Source: Bacteroidales bacterium
Lineage (GTDB): Bacteria > Bacteroidota > Bacteroidia > Bacteroidales > WCHB1-69
Length of the DNA: 16,825 nt
Direction of reading: 5' to 3'
Assembly: GCA_016290715.1 (NCBI GenBank)
Contig: JAEEUY010000268.1
Coordinates: forward strand, 1 to 16,825
In this document: positions 1 to 7,853 of the stretch, piece after piece
How the letters are laid out: each line of letters opens with the position of its first letter
Numbering within the stretch: the stretch's first letter is position 1
The notes under the pieces: model-generated
What the model was told of the DNA's origin: nothing
Databases searched by the model: none
The model's input: only the letters and a program-made list of their open reading frames with translations
Program-made: the position numbers and the translations under genes

Positions 1-213
1 GAAGGTTTTTGCGAAGTAGTTGTCCCTGAAGAAACGGGAAAGATTGTAAAAAGAGACAACCCTGAAATGGCAGCGACAGCCATTCAAGACCTCCTTGACC
101 ATCCCGAAAAAAGAAAAGAAATGGGAAAAGCAGGCCGTGCCCATGTGAAAAAACATTACGATTGGAACCAAAATGTTCAAACCATGATTTCTATTTATCA
201 ACAACTTCATTGA
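1..213 (+). CDS. Glycosyltransferase, C-terminal fragment (GT4/group 1 type)
   Basis: Only the last 70 codons are inside the window; the frame is open from base 1 to a TGA at 211-213. The visible peptide has the usual tail of a GT-B fold group 1 glycosyltransferase: a PEETGKIV stretch (the donor-site ETG/L-V region), then a helix with the pattern of la-ai-dll-dhPEKRKEMGKAGRAHV and a final YDWNQNV segment. In this family the E of the upstream EGF/ETG region contacts the nucleotide-sugar donor, and the PE-R--MG-aGR helix packs the C-terminal domain. It probably transfers a sugar to a lipid carrier or surface glycan in the cytoplasm, but acceptor and donor cannot be told from the fragment. The upstream part and its operon lie outside the window. 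Confidence 0.85.
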   Translation, partial: EGFCEVVVPEETGKIVKRDNPEMAATAIQDLLDHPEKRKEMGKAGRAHVKKHYDWNQNVQTMISIYQQLH

Positions 214-220
214 TAAATAG
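191..220 (+). terminator. Perfect 10-bp inverted repeat across the glycosyltransferase stop codon
   Basis: CTATTTATCA (191-200) and TGATAAATAG (211-220) are perfect reverse complements around a 10-nt loop, and the second arm contains the TGA stop. It is followed by TTGTATTTTT. The position and T-rich tail fit an intrinsic terminator, but the stem is only 20% G+C, so it is a weak one. It could instead protect the mRNA 3' end. The opposing phosphoesterase gene ends at 327, so it may also act on transcripts from the other side. Confidence 0.45.
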
Positions 221-326
221 TTGTATTTTTCACTTTGAAATTATCCCTTTACGTCTTATAAAAAAACGAAGCGATTAGTTGATTCTATGATTATAGTATT
301 ACAAGATTAAAGGGGACAATTTCGTT

Positions 327-1190
327 TTACTTTGAAAGTCCCTCCTCTTTTCTTTTCAAAATAAATTCACCAATTGTAATCCCCTGTTTATCGTTTTGTA
401 CAATCCTTACCCGTCCGATTTTAGATGGCTGGGGCGTAGCGTAATGCGTATGTCCTCCAATAATCAGATCAATCTCTTGCACTTTTTCTGCCAAAAGACT
501 ATCACACATTTCCGGATACATCATCCTATGGTCGGGGCCGATGCCCAAATGCGACAAACAGATGATTAAATCGCAATTTTTCTTTTTAAGTTTGGATGTC
601 ATTTTTTTGGCTGTAACAATAGGGTCTTGATAGATGGCCGTATCGGTAACATTGGGCCATCCCGACATGTGATACAAATGGCACGTCAGGCCGAAAACGC
701 CGAGGCGCATCCCATTGCGCTCTATAATCACATACGGTTTCACCAACTTTTTCAAATCCTTGTTTTTGAACTTGTAATTGGCACATACTACAGGGAAATC
801 AGCCGTTTTTATCCTGTCTGCCAACGATTGAAGCCCATCATCAAACTCATGATTCCCCAAAGTTGCCGCATCATATTTCATTTCATTCAGGAATTGAATT
901 TCTGGATAACCGTGGAAAAGGTTATAGTATGGGGTTCCTTGGGAAAAGTCGCCAGCATGAAATAAAAATACAGTTTCATATTTATCCCTCACAGCATTCA
1001 CATACGAAATATGGCGGAACATCCCCCCCGCCTCCTTCTCTGTTCCCGCTTTGTACGGGTCAATTTGACTATGGGTATCATTGGTATGCAAAATCACCAC
1101 CTCGTCTTGGATTTTTTGCGCTTCCAATGAAAAAATCCCCAACCATAAAACAAGGAAAGTAATGATTAATGGGAAAATTTTGTTTTTCAT
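327..1190 (-). CDS. Secreted calcineurin-like phosphoesterase (5'-nucleotidase/UshA N-domain type)
   Basis: 287 residues. A hydrophobic N-terminus (about 1-25, ending SLEAQ) looks like a Sec signal peptide, so the enzyme should be periplasmic. The full metallophosphatase metal set is present: D38 and H40 in HTNDTH, D81 in AGD, N113-H114 in GNHEFDDG, H214 in LSHLG, and H247/H249 in GGHTHY. This family uses two divalent metals to hydrolyse phosphomonoesters, typically nucleotides. The protein ends soon after the catalytic domain and lacks the 5'-nucleotidase C-terminal substrate-binding domain that gives UshA-type enzymes their nucleotide specificity, so the substrate is uncertain. The ATG is 7 bp after the glyS stop (TAA then TAAGGAT then ATG), so the two genes very likely share a transcript and may be translationally coupled. 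The fold call is firm; the 5'-nucleotidase activity is inferred. Confidence 0.9.
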   Translation of the reverse strand: MKNKIFPLIITFLVLWLGIFSLEAQKIQDEVVILHTNDTHSQIDPYKAGTEKEAGGMFRHISYVNAVRDKYETVFLFHAGDFSQGTPYYNLFHGYPEIQFLNEMKYDAATLGNHEFDDGLQSLADRIKTADFPVVCANYKFKNKDLKKLVKPYVIIERNGMRLGVFGLTCHLYHMSGWPNVTDTAIYQDPIVTAKKMTSKLKKKNCDLIICLSHLGIGPDHRMMYPEMCDSLLAEKVQEIDLIIGGHTHYATPQPSKIGRVRIVQNDKQGITIGEFILKRKEEGLSK

Positions 1191-1197
1191 ATCCTTA

Positions 1198-2715
1198 TTA
1201 CTTCGCTAATTTTTGAAGAAGGGCAGGCACTAATTCATTGATATTCACACGATATTGCTGCATCGTATCTCTTTCACGGATCGTTACCGTATCATCCTCC
1301 ATCGTCTGACTGTCAATCGTAACACAGAACGGCGTACCAATGGCATCTTGGCGGCGGTAACGGCGCCCGATGGCATCCTTCATATCGCACTGGCACATAA
1401 AATGGGGTTGCAGTTGTTGCATCAACTCTTCAGCCTTTTCCGGCATCCCATCTTTTTTCACCAACGGAAGAACCGCCACTTTAATCGGAGCCAACTTCGC
1501 TGGCAAGCGCAATACCACACGTACCGTACCATCTTCCAATTTCTCTTCACAATAGGCATCGCTAAATACCGCCAAAAACATTCTGTCCACCCCAATGGAA
1601 GTTTCAATTACGTATGGAACATAACTTTCATTGGTTTCAGGGTCAAAATAACGCAATTTCTTACCTGAGAACTCCTCATGACGGCTCAAATCGTAATTGG
1701 TACGAGAATGGATGCCTTCCAATTCTTTGAAACCAAAGGGGAACTTGAATTCAATATCCGTAGCAGCATTGGCATAATGCGCTAATTTTTCATGATCGTG
1801 GAAACGGTAATTTTCTGGAGCGATCCCCAATGACTGATGCCATGCGATACGCTCTTTTTTCCAATAATCAAACCATTTCAATTCTTCACCCGGACGAACA
1901 AAGAACTGCATTTCCATTTGCTCAAACTCACGCATACGGAAGATGAACTGACGGGCCACAATTTCGTTCCGGAAAGCTTTTCCAATTTGGGCAATCCCAA
2001 ACGGTATTTTCATTCTTCCTGTCTTTTGGACATTCAAAAAATTCACAAAAATACCTTGCGCCGTTTCCGGACGAAGATAGATAGTGTCGGCGCCCTCTGC
2101 TACAGAACCCATTTGCGTTGAAAACATCAAGTTGAACTGGCGCACATCCGTCCAGTTTTTGGTTCCGGAAATCGGGCAGCAAATGCCGAGTTCTTCAATC
2201 AGCGCTTTGAGTCCTGCCAAGTCGTTACGCGTCATCAAATCCGCATAACGGGCAGTAATATCATCAATCTGCTGCTGATACCCCATTACTCGCGCATTGG
2301 TAGTACGGTACATGGCTTCATCGAAATTTTCAAAACGCTTCTTGGCCTTCTCAACCTCTTTATTGATCTTATCCTCTATTTTTTGAATATGATCTTCAAT
2401 CAAGACATCGGCACGGTAACGCTTTTTCGAATCTTTATTGTCAATCAACGGGTCGTTAAACGCATCCACATGACCTGACGCTTTCCAAATGGTGGGATGC
2501 ATAAAAATAGCACTGTCTATCCCAACAATATTTTCATGAAACTGCACCATCGCTTTCCACCAATATTGTTTGATATTATTTTTCAGTTCCACTCCATATT
2601 GTCCATAATCATACACTGCGCTCAAACCGTCATAAATTTCGCTGGAAGGGAATATATATCCATACTCTTTTGCGTGAGAGATAATTTGCTTGAAAAGATC
2701 TTCGTTGTTTGCCAT
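1198..2715 (-). CDS. glyS: Glycine--tRNA ligase (alpha2, class II)
   Basis: 505 residues, the usual size for the single-chain dimeric glycyl-tRNA synthetase found in Bacteroidota, archaea and eukaryotes rather than the two-subunit glyQ/glyS enzyme. It charges tRNA-Gly with glycine and ATP in the cytoplasm. Visible class II features are: the N-terminal GLSAVYDYGQYGVELKNNI block (about 30-48); LRPETAQGIF at about 214-223; motif 2 around FRNEIVARQ and FRMREFEQME (about 248-269); and motif 3, ETSIGVDRMFLAVF (about 371-384). The C-terminal part (about 410-505) is the HGTP anticodon-binding domain, starting APIKVAVLPLV and containing the RYRRQDAIGTPFCVTID block. The ATG at 2715 starts MANNEDLF. A TACCTTTG promoter-like box lies about 85 bp upstream. 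It is the first gene of a pair with the phosphoesterase. The symbol is glyS in many Bacteroidota annotations (also glyQS). Confidence 0.97.
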   Translation of the reverse strand: MANNEDLFKQIISHAKEYGYIFPSSEIYDGLSAVYDYGQYGVELKNNIKQYWWKAMVQFHENIVGIDSAIFMHPTIWKASGHVDAFNDPLIDNKDSKKRYRADVLIEDHIQKIEDKINKEVEKAKKRFENFDEAMYRTTNARVMGYQQQIDDITARYADLMTRNDLAGLKALIEELGICCPISGTKNWTDVRQFNLMFSTQMGSVAEGADTIYLRPETAQGIFVNFLNVQKTGRMKIPFGIAQIGKAFRNEIVARQFIFRMREFEQMEMQFFVRPGEELKWFDYWKKERIAWHQSLGIAPENYRFHDHEKLAHYANAATDIEFKFPFGFKELEGIHSRTNYDLSRHEEFSGKKLRYFDPETNESYVPYVIETSIGVDRMFLAVFSDAYCEEKLEDGTVRVVLRLPAKLAPIKVAVLPLVKKDGMPEKAEELMQQLQPHFMCQCDMKDAIGRRYRRQDAIGTPFCVTIDSQTMEDDTVTIRERDTMQQYRVNINELVPALLQKLAK

Positions 2716-2797
2716 AATTATTTGATATAAACAGTTTTACTATAAATTTTAATGCTATAATATTTGCTGGATGAATCTCAAAAATGAAATTGCGCGG

Positions 2798-2805
2798 CAA
2801 AGGTA
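2798..2805 (-). promoter_or_regulatory. Candidate -7 promoter box for glyS
   Basis: On the minus strand this reads TACCTTTG, an exact match to the Bacteroidota -7 consensus TAnnTTTG, followed by C. A TTTG on the same strand (plus-strand CAAA at 2829-2832) sits 23 nt further upstream, roughly where the -33 element is expected. This implies a leader of about 75 nt before glyS. The match is by eye only. Confidence 0.5.
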
Positions 2806-2911
2806 AAGAAAAGTTTTCAGACATTGTGCAAAAAGTGGGAATTTAAGCGTTGAAACACAATAAAAAATACGAATCAAAGTTATATGATATTTGCAATTAA
2901 TTGAATAAAAA

Positions 2912-4561
2912 ATGAAATCATCGTATTCCCGTATTCTTGCTGTTCTTATTTTCGCCATTACCTTTGGCTTGTTCCCTCTTTCAGCACAAAACGACTTTGA
3001 AATAGCCAAAAATGTGGATATTTTTATCACTGTCTTGCGTGAATTGAATGACAAATATGCGGATGAAATCACGCCAGGCGATCTTACCAAAACCGCGATT
3101 GATGCGATGTTGGAGAGTCTGGATCCCTATACCAACTACTATCCCGAAAACCAGCTTGAAGATGTAAAAATGCTGACAACCGGACAATATGGCGGTATCG
3201 GGGCACTTATCCAACAGAGAGACAATCATGTGATTATCTCCGAAATTTTTGAAGACGCGCCTGCTCATAAAGCGGGATTGCTGGCCGGAGATATTATTCT
3301 TAAAATTGATGGCAAGTCAGCGGAAGGGAAAACTTCCTCCGATGTCAGCACCATCTTAAAAGGGCAGCCTAACACCAAAATTTCCATTGAGATTCTGCGC
3401 CCCACCAACGACAAAAAACTCACCTTTAACATTGAACGCAAAGAAGTCAAATTGCCTAATATACCTTATTTCGGTATGTTAGACTCCCAAATAGGTTACA
3501 TCAAATTAGACCAATTCACCGAAAAAGCAGGCAATGAGGTACGGAATGCCTTTTTGGAACTGAAACAAAAAGGAATGCAAGCACTTATCTTGGACTTGCG
3601 TAACAACGGAGGTGGATTAGAACAGGAAGCCGTCAACTTGCTGAATATTTTTGTGGATGCCAATACCACTATTGTTACCAACAAAGGGAAGATTCCTGAA
3701 CAGAATCACGTATTCAAAACCCGCCAACCCGTTACCGATGCGAAAATCCCCGTGGTAGTGCTTGTGAATGAATTAAGTGCTTCGTCATCGGAAATTGTAG
3801 CCGGGTCATTTCAGGATTTGGACCGAGCCGTCATTGTCGGGAAAAAATCATACGGGAAAGGACTCGTGCAGAATGTGATTCCGTTGAGCTATAACTCAAC
3901 CATGAAAATCACAGTGGCCAAATACTACATCCCTTCCGGACGCTGCATACAAAATATCGACTACTTCGACAAAGACTCCTTAACATCGAGAAAACACATC
4001 GCAGACAGTCTTGCCGTTCCTTTTAAAACAAAAAATGGGAGAACCGTTTACGATAAGGGTGGCATTGAACCCGATGTGATTACCCCCGATGTAAATGCCA
4101 GCAATATCCTGCTTGCCCTTGTCCTCCATAACTTGATTTTCGACTACGCCAACGAATACCATGCCAACCACACTGTTATTCCTCCAGCTACTGAATTTTC
4201 CATTGATGATGACACCTACAACGATTTTATCAATTTCCTGAAAAATAAAGAATACACGTACACCACAGCTACAGAAGAAGCGTTGAAGGAGTTGAAGGAA
4301 ACAGCTGAAGATGAGAAATATTTCTCCCAAATTGAACCACTATACAACCAACTTGAAGAACAAATTGCCAAAGACAAAGAGAAGGATTTGATCACTTATA
4401 AGAAAGAAATTTCCGAATATCTCGCCTCCGAAATTGTTGTCCGTTACTATCATCAGAAAGGCCGTATCGCCAACCAATTATCCATCGACCCCGATATTCA
4501 AACAGCCAAAGAGATCTTAAACGATCTTCCCCGTTATCGTTCCATCCTGAAAATAAAATAA
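2912..4561 (+). CDS. S41 family C-terminal processing peptidase (CtpA/Tsp-like)
   Basis: 549 residues. Residues 1-26 form a signal peptide (hydrophobic core LAVLIFAITFGLF, ending SAQ), so it acts in the periplasm or is envelope-associated. A PDZ domain spans about 92-165 (GQYGGIGALI, AGLLAGDIILKIDG), recognising C-terminal tails of substrates. The serine protease core follows: GYIKLDQF (195-202), LDLRNNGGG (227-235), and the catalytic serine in NELSASSSEI, most likely S291, with lysine K316 in KSYGKGLVQ. The S-x2-E spacing and the 25-residue S-to-K distance match the Ser-Lys dyad of this family. A long charged, helical tail (about 445-549) follows the protease domain, as is common in Bacteroidota members. 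It is divergent from glyS and convergent with the T9SS protein, with 14 bp between the two stops. Its particular substrates are unknown. Confidence 0.95.
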   Translation: MKSSYSRILAVLIFAITFGLFPLSAQNDFEIAKNVDIFITVLRELNDKYADEITPGDLTKTAIDAMLESLDPYTNYYPENQLEDVKMLTTGQYGGIGALIQQRDNHVIISEIFEDAPAHKAGLLAGDIILKIDGKSAEGKTSSDVSTILKGQPNTKISIEILRPTNDKKLTFNIERKEVKLPNIPYFGMLDSQIGYIKLDQFTEKAGNEVRNAFLELKQKGMQALILDLRNNGGGLEQEAVNLLNIFVDANTTIVTNKGKIPEQNHVFKTRQPVTDAKIPVVVLVNELSASSSEIVAGSFQDLDRAVIVGKKSYGKGLVQNVIPLSYNSTMKITVAKYYIPSGRCIQNIDYFDKDSLTSRKHIADSLAVPFKTKNGRTVYDKGGIEPDVITPDVNASNILLALVLHNLIFDYANEYHANHTVIPPATEFSIDDDTYNDFINFLKNKEYTYTTATEEALKELKETAEDEKYFSQIEPLYNQLEEQIAKDKEKDLITYKKEISEYLASEIVVRYYHQKGRIANQLSIDPDIQTAKEILNDLPRYRSILKIK

Positions 4562-4575
4562 GCGTCTCGCTTTCC

Positions 4576-7401
4576 TTATCGGATAACTGTTATCGTTCCA
4601 TGGTAATCAATATCCTTGATTATTCCTTTGTAATGGAACGTGTAATAATAAACACCATCCGCTAAAGATTTAGCATCAAAATATTGGGTCCCCACAAAAA
4701 TTTGCTCATCTTTCGCATAGGTGTCATAATTTTTAGCATAATAAACACGCTTCCCCCAGCGATTGTAAATAAACAATTCGTTGGAACGGTAGCCGTTCGG
4801 ATCATTGGGGTCAAAATCCGTATTCAGATTCCTTATGGCAAACACATCATTGGCATTGTCATCATTCGGTGTAATAATATTAGGGAATGACAAATCGGGT
4901 TCTAAAACCACCGTATGGGTGGTCGTTGAAGTACAACCATGTTCCGTTGTAATGGTAAAACTCACCTCATAATCAGCCCATTCGGAGTACGTGTGAACGG
5001 GCGACAAATCGGTTGTATTGTGCCCGCCGTCGCCAAAGTCCCATTCAAACGTCATATTTTCTCCATTCAATACAGCCATATCTGTTTGGTTAACGAATGA
5101 AATAATACCTTGCGATTCCGAGAAAAACGACACTTCCGGATCCGAGACAAATTCAGCAACAGGTTGCGGATAGATATGTATGCAATTCATATTATAGATG
5201 GTATCCATACATCCGTCGGAAGTAAGCACCATCAATGCAATTGAATAGGTTCCGGGAACATCCAAAGTGAATTGGGGATTTGCCAACTGCGAGGAGGCGA
5301 CCTGATTATTGTTTTCATCCATTACCAGCCAATTATACGACAAATCCAATCCCGACGGCGTGGTTTGGTCGAAGCACTGAAACGTCAATTGTCCGCACCC
5401 TTCGGTATCCGAAAGGCTGAAACTGGCGGCTGGATCCGGATTTAAAATAACGGTTATCGTATCACTCATGCTACACGTAAGGGCACCATCGGGCGTAGAA
5501 GTAGCCACCATCACCTGGTAGATTCCACACGTATCAACGGATATATCTTCCGTAGTTTCTCCAGTATTCCATAGATAAGTAGTGTTTTCAGCTTGATAAT
5601 TGGCCGACAAGACGGCGGTATCACCCACACAAATATCTTGGTCATCACCCAAATTAGGGTCTGGCATTTGTACCACCGTAAGTGGAAATACCGTATCGTA
5701 GCGACAGCCGTATTCATCAAATAATACAGCATCATAAGTAAGGTCCCCACTCTGATCGGGGGCGATGTGCAATCCATTGGCCCCAGGACCCGTTAAATAA
5801 GTGGTGTCCACCTGCACATCATACGACCAGTTTTGCGGCAACAGATTGGGGTCTAAAGCCATCTCCCATTCAACAATATAACCGTTATCATTGGTCCACA
5901 AATCTTCCACTTGGATATACCAATTCCCGTTTAACGGACAATTAACCATCCGACTGAAATCTTGAAACGGATGATAAATTTGAGTCATATTGGCCACATT
6001 ACTTGAGTCAATACAATAGGAAGATGTTCCAGAATCCCAATTGGGATTATACTGGCTATGGATATTTACCGGTTCGAAACAATATCCATAAGAGCCACCC
6101 GCATATTGATAACCCAATGTTGTATTATTCGACCAGACATAATTCCATGGGACCCCCATGGGGTTTTGGGTGGAGTCGCAACTCACAACCTCTCTGGCAC
6201 GATTCGCCAATCCCAAATTAGTTCGGAAATAGGAATGGTTAATCCCTCCCCAGCCATCGTTTTGATAGTCGGGAACAATTTTACAAGAATTATTATTGGG
6301 GCAAACCAGTGTTATGCGAATATCCTCAATAGCAGAATGTTCCATTTTTATTCTCAAATAGAGAATGTCGTTGGCAGAGGTAATGGTTGCATTCGGAGCG
6401 AAGTTGGTAAAATTCACGTATGAGCGGTAGAAAGTCCCATACGGCGCACAACTAATCCCATCAGGAAGAAAGACCGTATCAGTCACACACAATGAGGCGG
6501 ACTGCATACTATTGATAGGCGTTAACTGGACAATGGAGAGGGAGTCGTAACCCACATTCAAATCAAGTTCATCAGATGAGCAGATGGGAGGAAGAGGGGC
6601 AATATTCAAAAAAGGATTTTGAGAAGTCCTCACCCGAAATGTCACGGGAGTCAGCGAAGGGCATTGCGCCGGGTCGATAGCCGAAACGGCCACACTATAT
6701 CCACGACCGGGAGTAAAAACATGATCCAACGTATTTCCGCCTATCGAATCGTAGGCCATCACATCCAAATCCCACTGGAAAGTGGTCGTAGCATCACTTT
6801 GCGGATAACTGAAATTATTATCCGGATAATCACAATAAGTAACAATATGGACAGAATCGTTTGGACAGAGATCAATATAGTAATAGCCATCATCGGGATC
6901 CCGATGTGGTATGTGAGAAGAATGAACCGAATCCAGCTGCACCACTACGCGCTGACAAGGGGCCATACAAGTGGCGTGAATTTGGAACCCCGTACCCGTT
7001 ACAGAGGCATTGGAGAAAAAACGAAGTGTAAGCGCCCCCGTACTGTTTTGGATAGTTGCCGCATAGCGGAAGGTTCCCAATGAATCGTAATCGCTGTTGT
7101 TAAACCAGTGAAGCAGCGTACCTGTAATATCCGCGCCATCATAAATATATAAGGTATCCGACGGATCAACATCCAAGGCTTGTATTTCAATCATCACACA
7201 GCCATTAGAAGGGTCGTTGGAATAGATGGTCAGCACTTGGTTGGTGCCCGTAGCATAACCATTGGCTGCCCCCCCATCGTCATAAATATACAAATCACAA
7301 CCGCTAACAGACGTTTGCGAGCCCATTGAAATGGCATTTTGAGCTTTAACCCCAAGCAATATCATACAACACAATACCCCAAAAATAACTATTCTTTTCA
7401 T
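4576..7401 (-). CDS. T9SS type B cargo: CUB-like, P-domain-like and PKD domains with C-terminal sorting domain
   Basis: 941 residues from the ATG at 7401 (MKRIVIFGVLCC...KAQ, a clear signal peptide of about 21 residues). An in-frame GTG at 7425 would add MIIKIISI ahead of it and is a poorer start. Reading order: a CUB-like domain (about 33-145; LTIYSNDP, TLYIYDGAD, LTLRFFSN); a PKD/Ig-like region (about 150-260); a proprotein-convertase P-domain-like region (about 335-520; DILYLRIKMEHSAIEDIRITL and NWYIQVEDLWTNDNGYIVEWEM) with a Cys-rich insert; three PKD/Ig-like modules (about 580-835, one with FEWDFGDG); and the gliding-motility-type C-terminal sorting domain (about 838-941; FPNIITPNDDNANDVF, LFIYNRWGKRVY, LADGVYYYTFHYKG, ending GTITVIR). 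In Bacteroidota this last domain directs export through the Type IX system. Many cysteines suggest disulfides outside the cell. No catalytic domain is seen, so an adhesive or structural role is inferred. Confidence 0.9.
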   Translation of the reverse strand: MKRIVIFGVLCCMILLGVKAQNAISMGSQTSVSGCDLYIYDDGGAANGYATGTNQVLTIYSNDPSNGCVMIEIQALDVDPSDTLYIYDGADITGTLLHWFNNSDYDSLGTFRYAATIQNSTGALTLRFFSNASVTGTGFQIHATCMAPCQRVVVQLDSVHSSHIPHRDPDDGYYYIDLCPNDSVHIVTYCDYPDNNFSYPQSDATTTFQWDLDVMAYDSIGGNTLDHVFTPGRGYSVAVSAIDPAQCPSLTPVTFRVRTSQNPFLNIAPLPPICSSDELDLNVGYDSLSIVQLTPINSMQSASLCVTDTVFLPDGISCAPYGTFYRSYVNFTNFAPNATITSANDILYLRIKMEHSAIEDIRITLVCPNNNSCKIVPDYQNDGWGGINHSYFRTNLGLANRAREVVSCDSTQNPMGVPWNYVWSNNTTLGYQYAGGSYGYCFEPVNIHSQYNPNWDSGTSSYCIDSSNVANMTQIYHPFQDFSRMVNCPLNGNWYIQVEDLWTNDNGYIVEWEMALDPNLLPQNWSYDVQVDTTYLTGPGANGLHIAPDQSGDLTYDAVLFDEYGCRYDTVFPLTVVQMPDPNLGDDQDICVGDTAVLSANYQAENTTYLWNTGETTEDISVDTCGIYQVMVATSTPDGALTCSMSDTITVILNPDPAASFSLSDTEGCGQLTFQCFDQTTPSGLDLSYNWLVMDENNNQVASSQLANPQFTLDVPGTYSIALMVLTSDGCMDTIYNMNCIHIYPQPVAEFVSDPEVSFFSESQGIISFVNQTDMAVLNGENMTFEWDFGDGGHNTTDLSPVHTYSEWADYEVSFTITTEHGCTSTTTHTVVLEPDLSFPNIITPNDDNANDVFAIRNLNTDFDPNDPNGYRSNELFIYNRWGKRVYYAKNYDTYAKDEQIFVGTQYFDAKSLADGVYYYTFHYKGIIKDIDYHGTITVIR

Positions 7402-7441
7402 GATGGAAATGATTTTTATTATCACATATAAATTAATGACG

Positions 7442-7449
7442 CAAAATTA
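7442..7449 (-). promoter_or_regulatory. Candidate -7 promoter box for the T9SS type B protein gene
   Basis: The minus strand reads TAATTTTG, matching TAnnTTTG, 40 bp upstream of the ATG at 7401. No good TTTG is found about 20 nt further up, so support is moderate. The implied transcript start falls close to the in-frame GTG at 7425, which argues further for the ATG at 7401 as the true start. Confidence 0.35.
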
Positions 7450-7567
7450 ATCAAAACGTTGTAAAATCCGAATAAAAAATTCATTGCCGTCCGCTAAAAG
7501 TTTTGTATTTTCTGTAATTTTCTATTTTTAAGATATTTACAGATAAATTGTAAAATATGGACTTGAT

Positions 7568-7598
7568 ATAGGTGGCTTCGACAAGCTCAGCCACCTAT
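7568..7598. repeat. 10-bp hairpin with a TTCGACAAGCTC loop region
   Basis: ATAGGTGGCT (7568-7577) and AGCCACCTAT (7589-7598) are perfect reverse complements around an 11-nt loop (TCGACAAGCTC). The core GCTTCGACAAGCTCAGC resembles, from memory, a dispersed intergenic palindrome seen in many bacterial genomes; that resemblance is not checked here. There is no strong T-run on either side, so it is not an obvious terminator, although it lies downstream of the yceD-rpmF-rdgB operon in its direction of transcription. Confidence 0.55.
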
Positions 7599-7676
7599 TT
7601 TCCCGGCGGCATAGGATCATTACATATACATTATAAGTTAATGATTCTTAGTATGATAGATAGCGGTTTATTTTTT

Positions 7677-7836
7677 GCGTGCCATCGGCACGCCATCTTA
7701 ATAACCTCATATAAGCGGAACGAAGTGGAGCGCAATATGAGGTAGGCGACTGCTCCTGTAACCAGCGTGCAGCACGTACACCCACACGATGCACAACTCC
7801 GTACCCCAGATTGTAGGTCTAACGACCTTGTATGGG
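7677..7836. repeat. Composite hairpin repeat, copy 1
   Basis: Three structured modules are seen. Module A is a 7-bp hairpin with a 3-nt loop, GCGTGCC ATC GGCACGC (7677-7693). Module B is a 9-bp stem, ACCTCATAT (7704-7712) with ATATGAGGT (7735-7743). Module C is GTACCCCAGA...GGTCTAACGACCTTGT.TGG (7801-7836), containing the inner hairpin AGGTC TAAC GACCT. Between B and C lies GTAACCAGCGTGCAG (7758-7772). Modules A and C, and the GTAAC..GTGCAG string, recur at 11232-11311 in a different arrangement. It looks like a non-coding interspersed repeat, but only two copies are visible. Confidence 0.6.
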
Positions 7837-7853
7837 AATAAGAATTGGACATT

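Larger units (their letters stand above)
7402..7853. other. 450-bp intergenic region with two secondary-structure elements
   Basis: No credible gene is present. The stretch next to 7401 is A+T-rich promoter-like DNA (to about 7560). Then come a 10-bp hairpin (7568-7598) and a composite hairpin repeat (7677-7836) reaching almost to the rdgB stop codon. The open frame on the minus strand at 7631-7852 merely translates the repeat. Confidence 0.6.

Noticed and set aside
2716..2911. tRNA-sensing leader (T-box) or other riboswitch before glyS
   Set aside because: The region is only 196 bp, shared by divergent genes, and has neither a T-box sequence nor a terminator/antiterminator pair.
4562..4575. 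AGCG TCT CGCT mini-hairpin between convergent stops as a terminator
   Set aside because: A 4-bp stem with a mixed tail is too weak to support a terminator call.
7402..7425. Eight-residue N-terminal extension of the T9SS protein from GTG
   Set aside because: ATG at 7401 begins a textbook signal peptide, and the candidate promoter places the transcript start near the GTG.
7631..7852. 73-residue open frame on the minus strand with many Cys and Ser
   Set aside because: It coincides with the composite hairpin repeat; its odd composition is that of translated palindromes, and no start signal or family feature is seen.
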